Shown here in pieces: positions 1 to 10,559 of a stretch of 64,000 nucleotides of DNA (position 1 is its first letter; each line of letters opens with the position of its first letter). A model generated the notes under the pieces. The model made no database searches and was not told where the DNA came from. It was given only the letters and a program-made list of their open reading frames with translations. Origin of the DNA: Tragulus kanchil (lineage: Eukaryota > Chordata > Mammalia > Artiodactyla > Tragulidae); contig JAIOJX010000026.1 in the NCBI GenBank assembly GCA_022376925.1, forward strand, positions 198,748,400 through 198,812,399. The letters run 5' to 3'. The translations under genes and the position numbers were made by a program.

Positions 1-343
1 CTAAGTTTCTCACTTCTTTTTTCTTTTTATCTCCTCCCTATCTCCTCTGCCCACTCATCCTTCCTTCCATTATGGTTTACATTTTAGCTCTCTGAAAGAG
101 CATTTGTTTAGGTTGGTCTAACATTGAGCAAGAAAAAAGAAGAGAAGACTTAATTAACTTGATTAAAGCTTAATTGCATGGAATGTTCCCTCGATATCTC
201 TAATTTTCTTGAAGAGATTTCTAGTGTTTCCCATTCTGTTGTTTTCCTCTGTTTCTCTGCATTATTCACTTAGGAATGCTTTCTTACCTCTTCCTGAAAT
301 ACTCTGGAACTCTGTATTCAAATGGGTATAAGTTTCCTGTTTA

Positions 344-823
344 TCACTTTGCCAACAAAGATCTGGATAGTCAAAGCTATGGTTTTCTGAGTAGCCATGT
401 ACAGATGTGAGAGCTGGACCATTAAGAAGGCTGAGTGCAGACGAATTGATGCTTTTGAATTGTGGTGTTGGAGAAAACTCTTGAGAGTCCCTTGGACTGC
501 AAGGAGATCAAACCAGTCAGTCCTAAAGGAAATCAACTCTCAATATTCATTGGAAGAACTGATGCTGAAGCTGAAACTCCAATATTTTGGCCACCTGCTG
601 TGAAGAGATGACTCAGTGTAAAGGACCCTGATGCTGAGAAAAACAGAACGCAGAAGGAGAAGGGGACAACAGAGGACAAGATAGTTGGATGGCATCACCA
701 AGGCAATGGGAATGAGTTTGGGCAAGCTCCAGGAGATGGTGAAGGACAGAAGCCTGGAGTGCTGCTTCAGACCTTGGCATCACAAAGAGTTGAACATGGC
801 TGAGTGACTGAACTGAACTGAAA
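344..823 (+). mobile_element. BovB (RTE) 3' end, copy A
   Basis: Remnant of the reverse-transcriptase ORF C-terminus and 3' tail of the ruminant LINE BovB. A conceptual frame at 397-603 shows [20 protein letters not shown] and [11 protein letters not shown], typical of the RTE C-terminal region. It ends in the tail GAACTGAACTGAA. 5' truncated and frame-broken. The artefactual copy is at 1450-1927. Confidence 0.88.
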
Positions 824-1108
824 ACTTAATTAACAGAAAACCAAACTGGCAATGGCTTAAATACATAGGGCTTTATTTCTCCTCCTCTAACAAGAATCCA
901 GAGGGAAGTAGTACCAGATACTGGTTCAGCTGCTCAGTGCTAACATCAACACCCCAGGCTTTCTATTTCTTTAGTCTTCCATTTTAGCTGCTGGTTTTCC
1001 ATCCTTAATCATGTTGCCTTATGTTTGCAAGATAGCTGTGGCAGATCCAGGCATGATGTGCCTACATTTAAGACAGGAAGATTAGATAAGGGAGAGAGCT
1101 TGCTGGCT

Positions 1109-1110
<2 letters not shown>

Positions 1111-1167
<57 letters not shown>
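1111..1167. repeat. (CA)n microsatellite, copy A
   Basis: 57 bp of uninterrupted CA. The matching tract in the duplicate at 2217-2265 is 49 bp. Confidence 0.95.
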
Positions 1168-1171
<4 letters not shown>

Positions 1172-1449
1172 TCAGTCTTCTGCTTATGTCTCATGGACCA
1201 GAACTATATCAGAAAACCTAAATGGGAATGACTATGAGCTTTGCAGCCTCTATAGTGGGAAGGAAATAAGAGCAAAGGTTATTAATCGTAAAGACTAGCT
1301 GCCTCGTTAATTTTCTTGAAGAGATTTCTAGTTTTCCCATTCTGTTGTTTTCCTCTGTTTCTCTGCATTATTCACTTAGGAATGCTTTCTTACCTCTTCC
1401 TGAAATACTCTGGAACTCTGTATTCAAATGGGTATAAGTTTCCTGTTTA

Positions 1450-1927
1450 TCACTTTGCCAACAAAGATCTGGATAGTCAAAGCTATGGTTTTCTGAGTAG
1501 CCATGTACAGATGTGAGAGCTGGACCATTAAGAAGGCTGAGTGCAGACGAATTGATGCCTTTGAACTGTGATGTTGGAGAAAACTCTTGAGAGTCCCTTG
1601 GACTGCAAGGAGATCAAAACAATCAGTCCTAAAGGAAATCAACTCTGACTATTCATTGGAAGAACTGATGCTGAAGCTGAAACTCCAATATTTTGGCCAC
1701 CTGCTGTGAAGAGATGACTCAGTGTAAAGGACCCTGATGCTGAGAAAAACAGAACGCAGAAGGAGAAGGGGACAACAGAGGACAAGATAGTTGGATGGCA
1801 TCACCAAGGCAATGGGAATGAGTTTGGGCAAGCTCCAGGAGATGGTGAAGGACAGAAGCCTGGAGTGCTGCTTCAGACCTTGGCATCACAAAGAGTTGAA
1901 CATGGCTGAGTGACTGAACTGAACTGA
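1450..1927 (+). mobile_element. BovB 3' end, duplicate copy
   Basis: Second copy of the element at 344-823 within D1, with several substitutions (for example GCCTTTGAACTGTGATG versus GCTTTTGAATTGTGGTG). Confidence 0.85.
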
Positions 1928-2214
1928 AAACTTAATTAACAGAAAACCAAACTGGCAATGGCTTAAATACATAGGGCTTTATTTCTCCTCCTCTAACAAG
2001 AATCCAGAGGGAAGTAGTACCAGATACTGGTTCAGCTGCTCAGTGCTAACATCAACACCCCAGGCTTTCTATTTCTTTAGTCTTCCATTTTAGCTGCTGG
2101 TTTTCCATCCTTAATCATGTTGCCTTATGTTTGCAAGATAGCTGTGGCAGATCCAGGCATGATGTGCCTACATTTAAGACAGGAAGATTAGATAAGGGAG
2201 AGAGCTTGCTGGCT

Positions 2215-2216
<2 letters not shown>

Positions 2217-2265
<49 letters not shown>
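2217..2265. repeat. (CA)n microsatellite, copy B
   Basis: 49 bp of CA, eight bases shorter than the copy at 1111-1167. Confidence 0.95.
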
Positions 2266-2269
<4 letters not shown>

Positions 2270-2400
2270 TCAGTCTTCTGCTTATGTCTCATGGACCAGA
2301 ACTATATCATATGACTATACAGCTGCCATGAAGATTGGGAAATGACTATTGAGCTTTTGCAGCCTCTATAGTGGGAAGGAAATAAGAGCAAAGGTTATTA

Positions 2401-3067
2401 GCAGTCTGTCAATGAACTATGCCTGCCATAGCCACCATCTAGCATATAGCACTGATCTTAGGCAGTGCTCCTAAACAAGCCATCTCCTAAAAGACTGCAG
2501 TCTATGGATAATTGCCTTTGAATCATGTGTTGATCTGATCTAATCAGACATCAGCATGAGAGCTCTCCTCAGAAGAGGGCTGTGCGCAGGACAAGAATGG
2601 ATAGTACTTGGTTTCATACCAGTGCAATATCCAAACATGTCTATATCCTTTTCAGTGATACAATTATAGCCCATCAACTCTTAAGTTTAACTCTGCCTGC
2701 TATATTCCCACAAGCTTGCTTTGTCCATTCATATATTTATTCAATAAATATTAATGGATGATAGGCACTTGTCTAGGTGCAAGGGATATGACAGTGAAGA
2801 AAACACCAAGCTTATTTTCTAGTAAAAGAGACAGAAAAGTTAGACTTCAGTAATTCTGTTCTTCGCTTTGTCATGATCACCATAATTTCAGTGTTTTTGT
2901 GTCTGTGGACATATAATGGCAAAAACACAGTTAAATAAGGGGCAGTGTGGAGGCAAGGGTAAGACTGTAAGAAGGTAGAGAAGTGGCTTTAATTTATAGA
3001 ACAATCAGAACTCAGAACTAAATGTTTTAGCCATAAACTTTTCACTCTGTCTCCTTCACAGAGAAAC
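2401..3067. other. Intergenic stretch without a gene
   Basis: Mostly unique. Around 2720-2830 it resembles an old L2-type remnant (TTATTCAATAAATATTAATG followed by TCTAGGTGCAAGGGATATG). No ORF of note. Confidence 0.4.
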
Positions 3068-3698
3068 TGACAGACATTTCAGTGCTAGAGGAAAAGGGAA
3101 GGAAATGCACACTGTCAGGAGTCAAAAGTATGGTTTGTGTTGTTCACCAGTCCCTGTTATCATCAGAACATAGTTTTAACTTCTAAAATTATTTTATTTG
3201 ACCTTTATTTAACTTCCTCTAGGACATGTTGAAGATGGTCTACAAAATGTAGCTTTCCTCCTAGGAAACACTTCTCTATGCACTGGACCATGGATTTAAC
3301 CACCCCTCACCGCACGTGGGTTTTCTTGGTTTTAAAAACTCACCAGAGGATATAGCAGGGACCAACATATACTTGGATATTCTCTGTCCACTAGGCATTA
3401 GATGTTTATCAAGGAACTGGTCCTGCTCATGTGCCTTCTGTATGACTATATAAGATTATATATTGGATTTTTAAATTATTCTATTGATTTTTCTCTTGCC
3501 TCCCTTACTAGCCTGTGATTCCCTCATCACCCAGCTTTATTCAAGCTGATTCCCTTTTATTTTTCAGGTCCTAACATAATTGTAACTGCCTAAAGAAAAA
3601 ATTTCCTTAAAACTTAGACTAAGTTTCTGTTCATGCTCCTGTAAATCCATTACTCTCTTTGATAACAGTTACAATTCCATTACTTGTAAGAGCTTGAT

Positions 3699-3907
3699 TG
3701 GGCATCTCAGGTGGTTCAGTGGTAAAGAATATATCTCCCAGTTCAGGAGATGTGGGTTCGAAACCTGAGAAGATTCCCTGGAGGAGAAAATGGCAATCCA
3801 CTCTAGTATTCTTCCCTGAGAAAACCCATGGACAGAGGAGCCTGATGGGCTACAGTCCATGGGATCACAAAAGAGCCAGATATGACTAAGCAGTTAAACA
3901 ACAACAA
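3699..3907 (+). mobile_element. Bov-tA type SINE, copy A
   Basis: tRNA-Glu-derived head (TGGTTCAGTGGTAAAGAAT; B-box-like GGGTTCGAAACC) joined to the BovB-derived body (TGGCAATCCACTCTAGTATT) and an AACAACAACAA tail. A diverged, older copy. Duplicate at 4764-4972. Confidence 0.85.
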
Positions 3908-4763
3908 TATCTTGATTAACACTTGCTTAATCTCTCACCAGATTGTAAATTTCATGAGGCCAGGGGCCATCTGTCTTGCTCAGGTCTATATCTCAATGTG
4001 TAGCAATGTGTTGGATACACACCTGACATTGGATACAATGAATTAATAAGTATCTTCAGTCTCCAAGTGACTATCACAGTGCCATCCAAAAAAACACAGA
4101 TTTTTTTAGCCAAAACTTTTATGCCTTACGAGTGACAGACATTTCAGTGCTAGAGGAAAAGGGAAGGAAATGCACACTGTCAGGAGTCAAAAGTATGGTT
4201 TGTGTTGTTCACCAGTCCCTGTTATCATCAGAACATAGTTTTAACTTCTAAAATTATTTTATTTGACCTTTATTTAACTTCCTCTAGGACATGTTGAAGA
4301 TGGTCTACAAAATGTAGCTTTCCTCCTAGGAAACACTTCTCTATGCACTGGACCATGGATTTAACCACCCCTCACCGCACGTGGGTTTTCTTGGTTTTAA
4401 AAACTCACCAGAGGATATAGCAGGGACCAACATATACTTGGATATTCTCTGTCCACTAGGCATTAGATGTTTATCAAGGAACTGGTCCTGCTCATGTGCC
4501 TTCTGTATGACTATATAAGATTATATATTGGATTTTTAAATTATTCTATTGATTTTTCTCTTGCCTCCCTTACTAGCCTGTGATTCCCTCATCACCCAGC
4601 TTTATTCAAGCTGATTCCCTTTTATTTTTCAGGTCCTAACATAATTGTAACTGCCTAAAGAAAAAATTTCCTTAAAACTTAGACTAAGTTTCTGTTCATG
4701 CTCCTGTAAATCCATTACTCTCTTTGATAACAGTTACAATTCCATTACTTGTAAGAGCTTGAT

Positions 4764-4972
4764 TGGGCATCTCAGGTGGTTCAGTGGTAAAGAATATATC
4801 TCCCAGTTCAGGAGATGTGGGTTCGAAACCTGAGAAGATTCCCTGGAGGAGAAAATGGCAATCCACTCTAGTATTCTTCCCTGAGAAAACCCATGGACAG
4901 AGGAGCCTGATGGGCTACAGTCCATGGGATCACAAAAGAGCCAGATATGACTAAGCAGTTAAACAACAACAA
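4764..4972 (+). mobile_element. Bov-tA type SINE, duplicate copy
   Basis: Copy of 3699-3907 produced by D2. Confidence 0.85.
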
Positions 4973-5286
4973 TATCTTGATTAACACTTGCTTAATCTCT
5001 CACCAGATTGTAAATTTCATGAGGCCAGGGGCCATCTGTCTTGCTCAGGTCTATATCTCAATGTGTAGCAATGTGTTGGATACACACCTGACATTGGATA
5101 CAATGAATTAATAAGTATCTTCAGTCTCCAAGTGACTATCACAGTGCCACCAAAACACAGATACTCAACAATGCTGATTGTGGATCATCTACTCCAGGAG
5201 TAGAGAATTTAGTTCCTTCCTTTCCCTACTGCTGGAAGTGCTACTGGTAGAGACCCTCAGCTGCCAACCCTCTTAGAGAATGTTTC

Positions 5287-5876
5287 ACTTTTTAATTTAT
5301 TTTTAATTGGAGGATAGTTACTTTACAATGCTATGTTGGTTTCTGTTGTACAACAAGAGTCAGTTATACGTATCCATATAACCCCTCCCTCTTGAGCCTC
5401 CCTCTCACCCCATCCCCATCCCACTGCTCTAGGTCATCACTGAGCACTGAGCTGAACGTCCTGGGTTATACAGCAGCTTCCCACTAGCTATCTCTTGTAC
5501 TCATGGTACCGTATATGTGTCAAGGCTACTCTCAATTCGTCCCACCCTGTCTTTCTCCCACTATGTCCACAAGTTGGTTCTCTGTTTCTGAGTTCTCTTC
5601 TTGCCCTTCAAATAGGTTCATCCGTACCATTTTTCTAGACCCATGAATATGCATTAATATACAGTATTTTTCTCTTTCTGACTTACTTTACTTCATTTAA
5701 TAGGTTCTAGATTCATCCACCTCACTACAACGTACTCAAATTCATTCCTTTTAATGGCGGAGTAACATTCCATCATATACATGTTCCACAACTTTTTTTT
5801 TATCCATTCACCTTCAATGGTCATCTAGGTTGCTTCCAGGTTCTGCTTATTGTAAACAGTGCTTCCTGAACATAAG
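5287..5876 (-). mobile_element. L1 3' end, antisense
   Basis: Antisense LINE-1 3' UTR and end of ORF2: TTAATTGGAGGATAGTTACT at the start, then CCCCTCCCTCTTGAGCCTCC and the familiar GGCGGAGTAACATTCCATCA / CATCTAGGTTGCTTCCAGG. 5' truncated and decayed. Confidence 0.8.
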
Positions 5877-6304
5877 TATTGTCAAAGAAAATGCCTCACT
5901 TAAAGAAACAGGCCACCCAAATCAGGCCCCATCTATGGGTAGTTTGTATCTGATGACTAAACAATCCTGGGAGCTGAAGATCCAGCCACCCATGCCAACT
6001 CAAAGATATCCTAAAAGGCCATCCCAGATGGACAGGGTTAGCTGAAATCTTTGTTAGGATGGCATCATAGCTCATCTTCTTCTGCTCAATCCTGTTTTCT
6101 CTACTTTCCTTTCACAGGAGTCAATCCTAAAAGCATTCAAGAGCATCTCTTGTACACTCATCTCCCCCAAGAGTTTACTTCTTGGGTAACTCAACCTGTG
6201 ACGACTACTACAAAAATATTTACTGAACTGAGCTGACTATTATATTCTATTGAATTGAATGTTATGCTGCATAAACTCCTATACAGTAAAGATCACTTCT
6301 TATT

Positions 6305-6380
6305 TATCCTTGTGTCCTTTAAATTGGAGGGTAATTATGTTACAATGTTATGTAGGTTTCTATTGTACAACAATGTACAA
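6305..6380 (-). mobile_element. Short L1 3' end stub, antisense
   Basis: TAAATTGGAGGGTAATTATG followed by GTTTCTATTGTACAACAATG matches the antisense L1 3' terminus. The duplicate lies at about 7368-7443. Confidence 0.6.
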
Positions 6381-6728
6381 TGATTAGGTTACTTTTATAA
6401 AGTGAATGTGCCACCAAAATTCATATGTTAAAATTATTAACTTCCAAAGGTGATGACTGCTGGTATGACCTTTGGGAGGTGCTTAGGTCATGAGGGTGGA
6501 GCACTCATGAATGGGATTAATGCCTTATAAAAGAGAGATCCCTCCTCCCTCTTCTGTCAATTAAGGAAACAATTAGAAGTCTGCTACACAGAAGAGTAGC
6601 CCTCACTCTACCACACTGGCACTCTGACCTTGGACTTCTAGTTTTGAGACTACAAGAAATAAATCCCATTTTTTGTAAGTTACTGAGCTAGTGGTATTTT
6701 GTTATAACAACCCAAACAGACTAAGACA
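6381..6728 (+). mobile_element. Solo LTR of the ERVL-MaLR group, copy A
   Basis: Non-coding LTR resembling the MST/MLT1 group: AAAATTCATATGTT near the 5' end, CTTTGGGAGGTG, GGTCATGAGGGTGGAGC, a CTTATAAAAGAGAG TATA-like box, an AATAAA signal and the 3' end AGACTAAGACA. No internal retroviral genes are present. Family assignment is from recognition of these blocks. Confidence 0.75.
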
Positions 6729-7443
6729 GTGGATGCCATAAACACAACAAATAAAATATTCCCCAAAACAGTCTACTTGGGCTAAAGCCTTCTTATTCAA
6801 AGTGTGATCGTGATCCTAGAGCTACTGGCATTGGCATTCCCTGTGCATTTTGGAACAAATGTGGACTCTCAAGCCCTCAACCTGAACCTGACCAACTGAA
6901 CCCAAATCTGCATTGTAAACAGTGCTTACTGAACATAAGTATTGTCAAAGAAAATGCCTCACTTAAAGAAACAGGCCACCCAAATCAGGCCCCATCTATG
7001 GGTAGTTTGTATCTGATGACTAAACAATCCTGGGAGCTGAAGATCCAGCCACCCATGCCAACTCAAAGATATCCTAAAAGGCCATCCCAGATGGACAGGG
7101 TTAGCTGAAATCTTTGTTAGGATGGCATCATAGCTCATCTTCTTCTGCTCAATCCTGTTTTCTCTACTTTCCTTTCACAGGAGTCAATCCTAAAAGCATT
7201 CAAGAGCATCTCTTGTACACTCATCTCCCCCAAGAGTTTACTTCTTGGGTAACTCAACCTGTGACGACTACTACAAAAATATTTACTGAACTGAGCTGAC
7301 TATTATATTCTATTGAATTGAATGTTATGCTGCATAAACTCCTATACAGTAAAGATCACTTCTTATTTATCCTTGTGTCCTTTAAATTGGAGGGTAATTA
7401 TGTTACAATGTTATGTAGGTTTCTATTGTACAACAATGTACAA

Positions 7444-7791
7444 TGATTAGGTTACTTTTATAAAGTGAATGTGCCACCAAAATTCATATGTTAAAATTAT
7501 TAACTTCCAAAGGTGATGACTGCTGGTATGACCTTTGGGAGGTGCTTAGGTCATGAGGGTGGAGCACTCATGAATGGGATTAATGCCTTATAAAAGAGAG
7601 ATCCCTCCTCCCTCTTCTGTCAATTAAGGAAACAATTAGAAGTCTGCTACACAGAAGAGTAGCCCTCACTCTACCACACTGGCACTCTGACCTTGGACTT
7701 CTAGTTTTGAGACTACAAGAAATAAATCCCATTTTTTGTAAGTTACTGAGCTAGTGGTATTTTGTTATAACAACCCAAACAGACTAAGACA
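7444..7791 (+). mobile_element. Solo ERVL-MaLR LTR, duplicate copy
   Basis: Copy of 6381-6728 created by D3. Confidence 0.75.
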
Positions 7792-7974
7792 GTGGATGCC
7801 ATAAACACAACAAATAAAATATTCCCCAAAACAGTCTACTTGGGCTAAAGCCTTCTTATTCAAAGTGTGATCGTGATCCTAGAGCTACTGGCATTGGCAT
7901 TCCCTGTGCATTTTGGAACAAATGTGGACTCTCAAGCCCTCAACCTGAACCTGACCAACTGAACCCAAATCTGC

Positions 7975-8264
7975 ATTTTAACAAGATCCCAGGTCATTCA
8001 TACTGACTTTCAGAAGTACTCAGCTAAGGGATTTATTAATATAAATAACGTGATCTTGCTAATATTTCCTCTCTACTTTGTGCAACATTTTCATTAAGTT
8101 CTTCTAAAATTTTTGTTTAATGCTAGTGTAATCATGCCTTCTTTCATCCAACAAATACTAAATGAGTCCCAAAGATTTCATCCTTTCAGGAGAAAAACAA
8201 ATCAATATGCATATTGTAAAGCATGAAGAAAAGTGATTAATGCTCCTAACACACACAAAACCCA
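7975..8264. other. Intergenic stretch with nothing recognised
   Basis: AT-rich unique sequence leading into the promoter duplication. No gene or repeat recognised. Confidence 0.4.
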
Positions 8265-8597
8265 AAAACCAGCAGGGCAGGGTAAGGAGGATGGGACGAT
8301 AGGTTGCAATTTCGAAATTTTGCAGAAATCCATGATAAGCAGAGACTGGACGCAGGTGACGTAATTTGCCATGTTCATATCGGTGCATGATCCTGAAACG
8401 TTCTAAGAGTAGAGGTCAATACGGCTTAAGTAAAAAAGGTGAGTCCATGCTGAGTAACAGGAGGTGTGGTCACAGAGGTAGACCTCGTGATGAGAGGCTG
8501 TTTAACACATCGCTATTTGCCATTTAATTGCTGAAAAGGTAATGCAAGCTGTTTTTTCTCCAAGAATAAAATAGTTCTTGGCCAAGCCAACTCGATT

Positions 8598-8732
8598 TGG
8601 GCTGCGATGCTCAGTCGCTCAGTCTTTGCGACCCTATGGGCTGTAGCCCGCCAGGCTCCTCTGTTCATGGACTTTTCCAGGCAAGAATACTGGAGTGGGT
8701 TGCCGATTCCTTCTCCAGTTGGGCTGTGAAAG
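8598..8732 (-). mobile_element. Bov-A/Bov-tA fragment, copy A
   Basis: Antisense Bov-A unit (CAGTCGCTCAGTCTTTGCGA; GGCAAGAATACTGGAGTGGG), flanked by TTGGGCTG on both sides, a probable 8-bp target-site duplication. It lies in the promoter-proximal region. Duplicate at about 9712-9846. Confidence 0.8.
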
Positions 8733-8981
8733 TTTCCACAAAACATTTCACCGACGAGGCTTCGCGTTCCACAACTACAAATGCAGAGGTTAGAGAAGCC
8801 ACGTAAGGGCTCTTTCTGTCTTAAACTCTCAAATTCCCAGAGGCATTGATGCCAAAGTCTAATACGTGGTAAAGGAAGGATTATGGGTAGGCAGTGGCGT
8901 AGAACCACGTTCTGCAGCCTCAGAACACTGCAAAAAAGAGGAAGATGAATTACGGAAGCTAATACCAAGCGAACATAACTT

Positions 8982-9378
8982 TTGGACCCAAACAGCTCAC
9001 AAACCGGTGAGCCAAGATCGCGACCACAGACTATCGCGCCCCTAACGCTGACCTTCCTCGGGGGCGGTCTTCCCGTCGTATGCCAGCTCGCCTCCTCCGT
9101 CCCACTTTCCAGGCCACCTCCGCCTCGCCCAACGAGTCCCAATTACCCCTCGCAGGCCGGCCCCGGCCCCGCCTCCAGGCGAGGCTGGCCGCGCAGACCT
9201 CGCCTCGGCCTCCACCGCGCCCCACTTTCCCGTCTACGCCCCGCCTCCCGCTGCAGGGGCTGGTCCGTGGCGGCGGAAGTGACGTAAGGCCTAGGCCCTA
9301 GGACCCGGCGGTCGGGCGCCCGTGGTGATTCGGGTGCCCCGGTCCTGAGCAGCATGGCGAGGCTGGCCGCGCAGCCTC
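8982..9378 (+). other. Duplicate of the IFNGR1 promoter with a chimeric start codon
   Basis: Copy A of the promoter CpG island, including a second ETS/CRE motif at 9275-9287. After 9330 it diverges: GAGCAGCATGGC, the IFNGR1 start context, is followed not by exon 1 but by GAGGCTGGCCGCGCAG, a piece also present near 9181, and then returns to sequence seen at 8265. There is no IFNGR1 coding sequence after this ATG (9354). Probable assembly artefact. Confidence 0.8.
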
Positions 9379-9711
9379 CCAAAACCAGCAGGGCAGGGTA
9401 AGGAGGATGGGACGATAGGTTGCAATTTAAATTTTGCAGAAATCCATGATAAGCAGAGACTGGACGCAGGTGACGTAATTTGCCATGTTCATATCGGTGC
9501 ATGATCCTGAAACGTTCTAAGAGTAGAGGTCAATACGGCTTAAGTAAAAAAGGTGAGTCCATGCTGAGTAACAGGAGGTGTGGTCACAGAGGTAGACCTC
9601 GTGATGAGAGGCTGTTTAACACATCGCTATTTGCCATTTAATTGCTGAAAAGGTAATGCAAGCTGTTTTTTCTCCAAGAATAAAATAGTTCTTGGCCAAG
9701 CCAACTCGATT

Positions 9712-9846
9712 TGGGCTGCGATGCTCAGTCGCTCAGTCTTTGCGACCCTATGGGCTGTAGCCCGCCAGGCTCCTCTGTTCATGGACTTTTCCAGGCAAGA
9801 ATACTGGAGTGGGTTGCCGATTCCTTCTCCAGTTGGGCTGTGAAAG
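9712..9846 (-). mobile_element. Bov-A/Bov-tA fragment, duplicate copy
   Basis: Copy of 8598-8732 created by D4, about 630 bp upstream of the IFNGR1 start codon. Confidence 0.8.
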
Positions 9847-10094
9847 TTTCCACAAAACATTTCACCGACGAGGCTTCGCGTTCCACAACTACAAATGCAG
9901 AGGTTAGAGAAGCCACGTAAGGGCTCTTTCTGTCTTAAACTCTCAAATTCCCAGAGGCATTGATGCCAAAGTCTAATACGTGGTAAAGGAAGGATTATGG
10001 GTAGGCAGTGGCGTAGAACCACGTTCTGCAGCCTCAGAACACTGCAAAAAGAGGAAGATGAATTACGGAAGCTAATACCAAGCGAACATAACTT

Positions 10095-10474
10095 TTGGAC
10101 CCAAACAGCTCACAAACCGGTGAGCCAAGATCGCGACCACAGACTATCGCGCCCCTAACGCTGACCTTCCTCGGGGGCGGTCTTCCCGTCGTATGCCAGC
10201 TCGCCTCCTCCGTCCCACTTTCCAGGCCACCTCCGCCTCGCCCAACGAGTCCCAATTACCCCTCGCAGGCCGGCCCCGGCCCCGCCTCCAGGCGAGGCTG
10301 GCCGCGCAGACCTCGCCTCGGCCTCCACCGCGCCCCACTTTCCCGTCTACGCCCCGCCTCCCGCTGCAGGGGCTGGTCCGTGGCGGCGGAAGTGACGTAA
10401 GGCCTAGGCCCTAGGACCCGGCGGTCGGGCGCCCGTGGTGATTCTGGGCTGCACCCGAGTCGGTCCTGAGCAGC
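10095..10474 (+). promoter_or_regulatory. IFNGR1: IFNGR1 CpG-rich promoter and 5' UTR (functional copy)
   Basis: GC- and CpG-dense DNA running into exon 1 and up to about 10750, with no TATA box, as for many broadly expressed receptor genes. It contains GC boxes (CCCCGCCTCC) and a composite ETS/CRE site at 10388-10400. The upstream part is duplicated at about 8982-9330; only this copy is joined to the real exon 1. Confidence 0.8.
10388..10400 (+). promoter_or_regulatory. Composite ETS/CRE motif
   Basis: GGAAGTGACGTAA, 75 bp upstream of the IFNGR1 start codon: an ETS core (GGAAGT) directly fused to a CRE half (TGACGTAA). This arrangement is typical of constitutive CpG-island promoters bound by ETS factors with CREB/ATF. 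Binding itself is inferred. Confidence 0.6.
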
Positions 10475-10559
10475 ATGGCCCTCCGCCTTTTCCTCGTCCT
10501 TACCTTGCTGGCCAGAAGCTGGGTTGAGATGAGCGCCGCGGATCCGGAACTGTCCTCGG
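10475..10559 (+). CDS. IFNGR1: IFNGR1 exon 1 coding part (signal peptide)
   Basis: 85 nt: 28 codons plus one base, the same length as human coding exon 1. It encodes the start methionine, a leucine-rich hydrophobic core ([13 protein letters not shown]) and the beginning of the mature chain (about residue 18 onward). The donor GT is at 10560-10561. The ATG follows a CpG-rich 5' UTR. The open frame continues past the donor to 10771, but that extension is intronic. Confidence 0.95.

Larger units (their letters stand above)
201..2400 (+). repeat. Direct duplication D1 (201-1284 / 1308-2400)
   Basis: Offset about 1107 bp. Both copies hold a BovB 3' end and a (CA)n tract. The copies differ by scattered substitutions in the BovB part and in microsatellite length (57 versus 49 bp). 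The spacer 1285-1307 resembles a corrupted version of the left flank near 181-200. Confidence 0.9.
3068..5162 (+). repeat. Direct duplication D2 (3068-4102 / 4133-5162)
   Basis: Offset about 1065 bp, nearly identical, each with a Bov-tA SINE. The spacer 4103-4132 reads like a degraded copy of 3026-3067. Confidence 0.9.
5849..7974 (+). repeat. Direct duplication D3 (5849-6911 / 6912-7974)
   Basis: Offset 1063 bp with the copies directly abutting. The MaLR-like LTR is thereby present twice. Confidence 0.92.
8265..10443 (+). repeat. Direct duplication D4 (8265-9330 / 9381-10443), promoter
   Basis: Offset 1113-1116 bp. It covers the upstream CpG island and a Bov-A fragment. The spacer 9331-9380 mixes pieces of both flanks. 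Confidence 0.92.

Noticed and set aside
201..2400. Regularly spaced repeats as a satellite or CRISPR-like array
   Set aside because: Each repeat unit is a different ~1.1-kb segment occurring two or three times, with no common unit; the genome is mammalian.
6381..7791. Two LTRs as a provirus
   Set aside because: The two LTR-like copies are part of duplication D3, separated by flanking DNA also duplicated, with no gag, pol or env between them. One solo LTR is expected.
8513..9142. 209-codon open frame on the minus strand
   Set aside because: It spans an antisense Bov-A fragment and CpG-island DNA, has no recognisable domain, and its duplicate at 9627-10255 is broken into two frames by small differences. 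An accidental frame in GC-rich DNA.
8982..9287. 101-codon proline/arginine-rich frame in the promoter
   Set aside because: Overlapping open frames on both strands are typical of CpG islands; composition is driven by GC content and there is no splice context.
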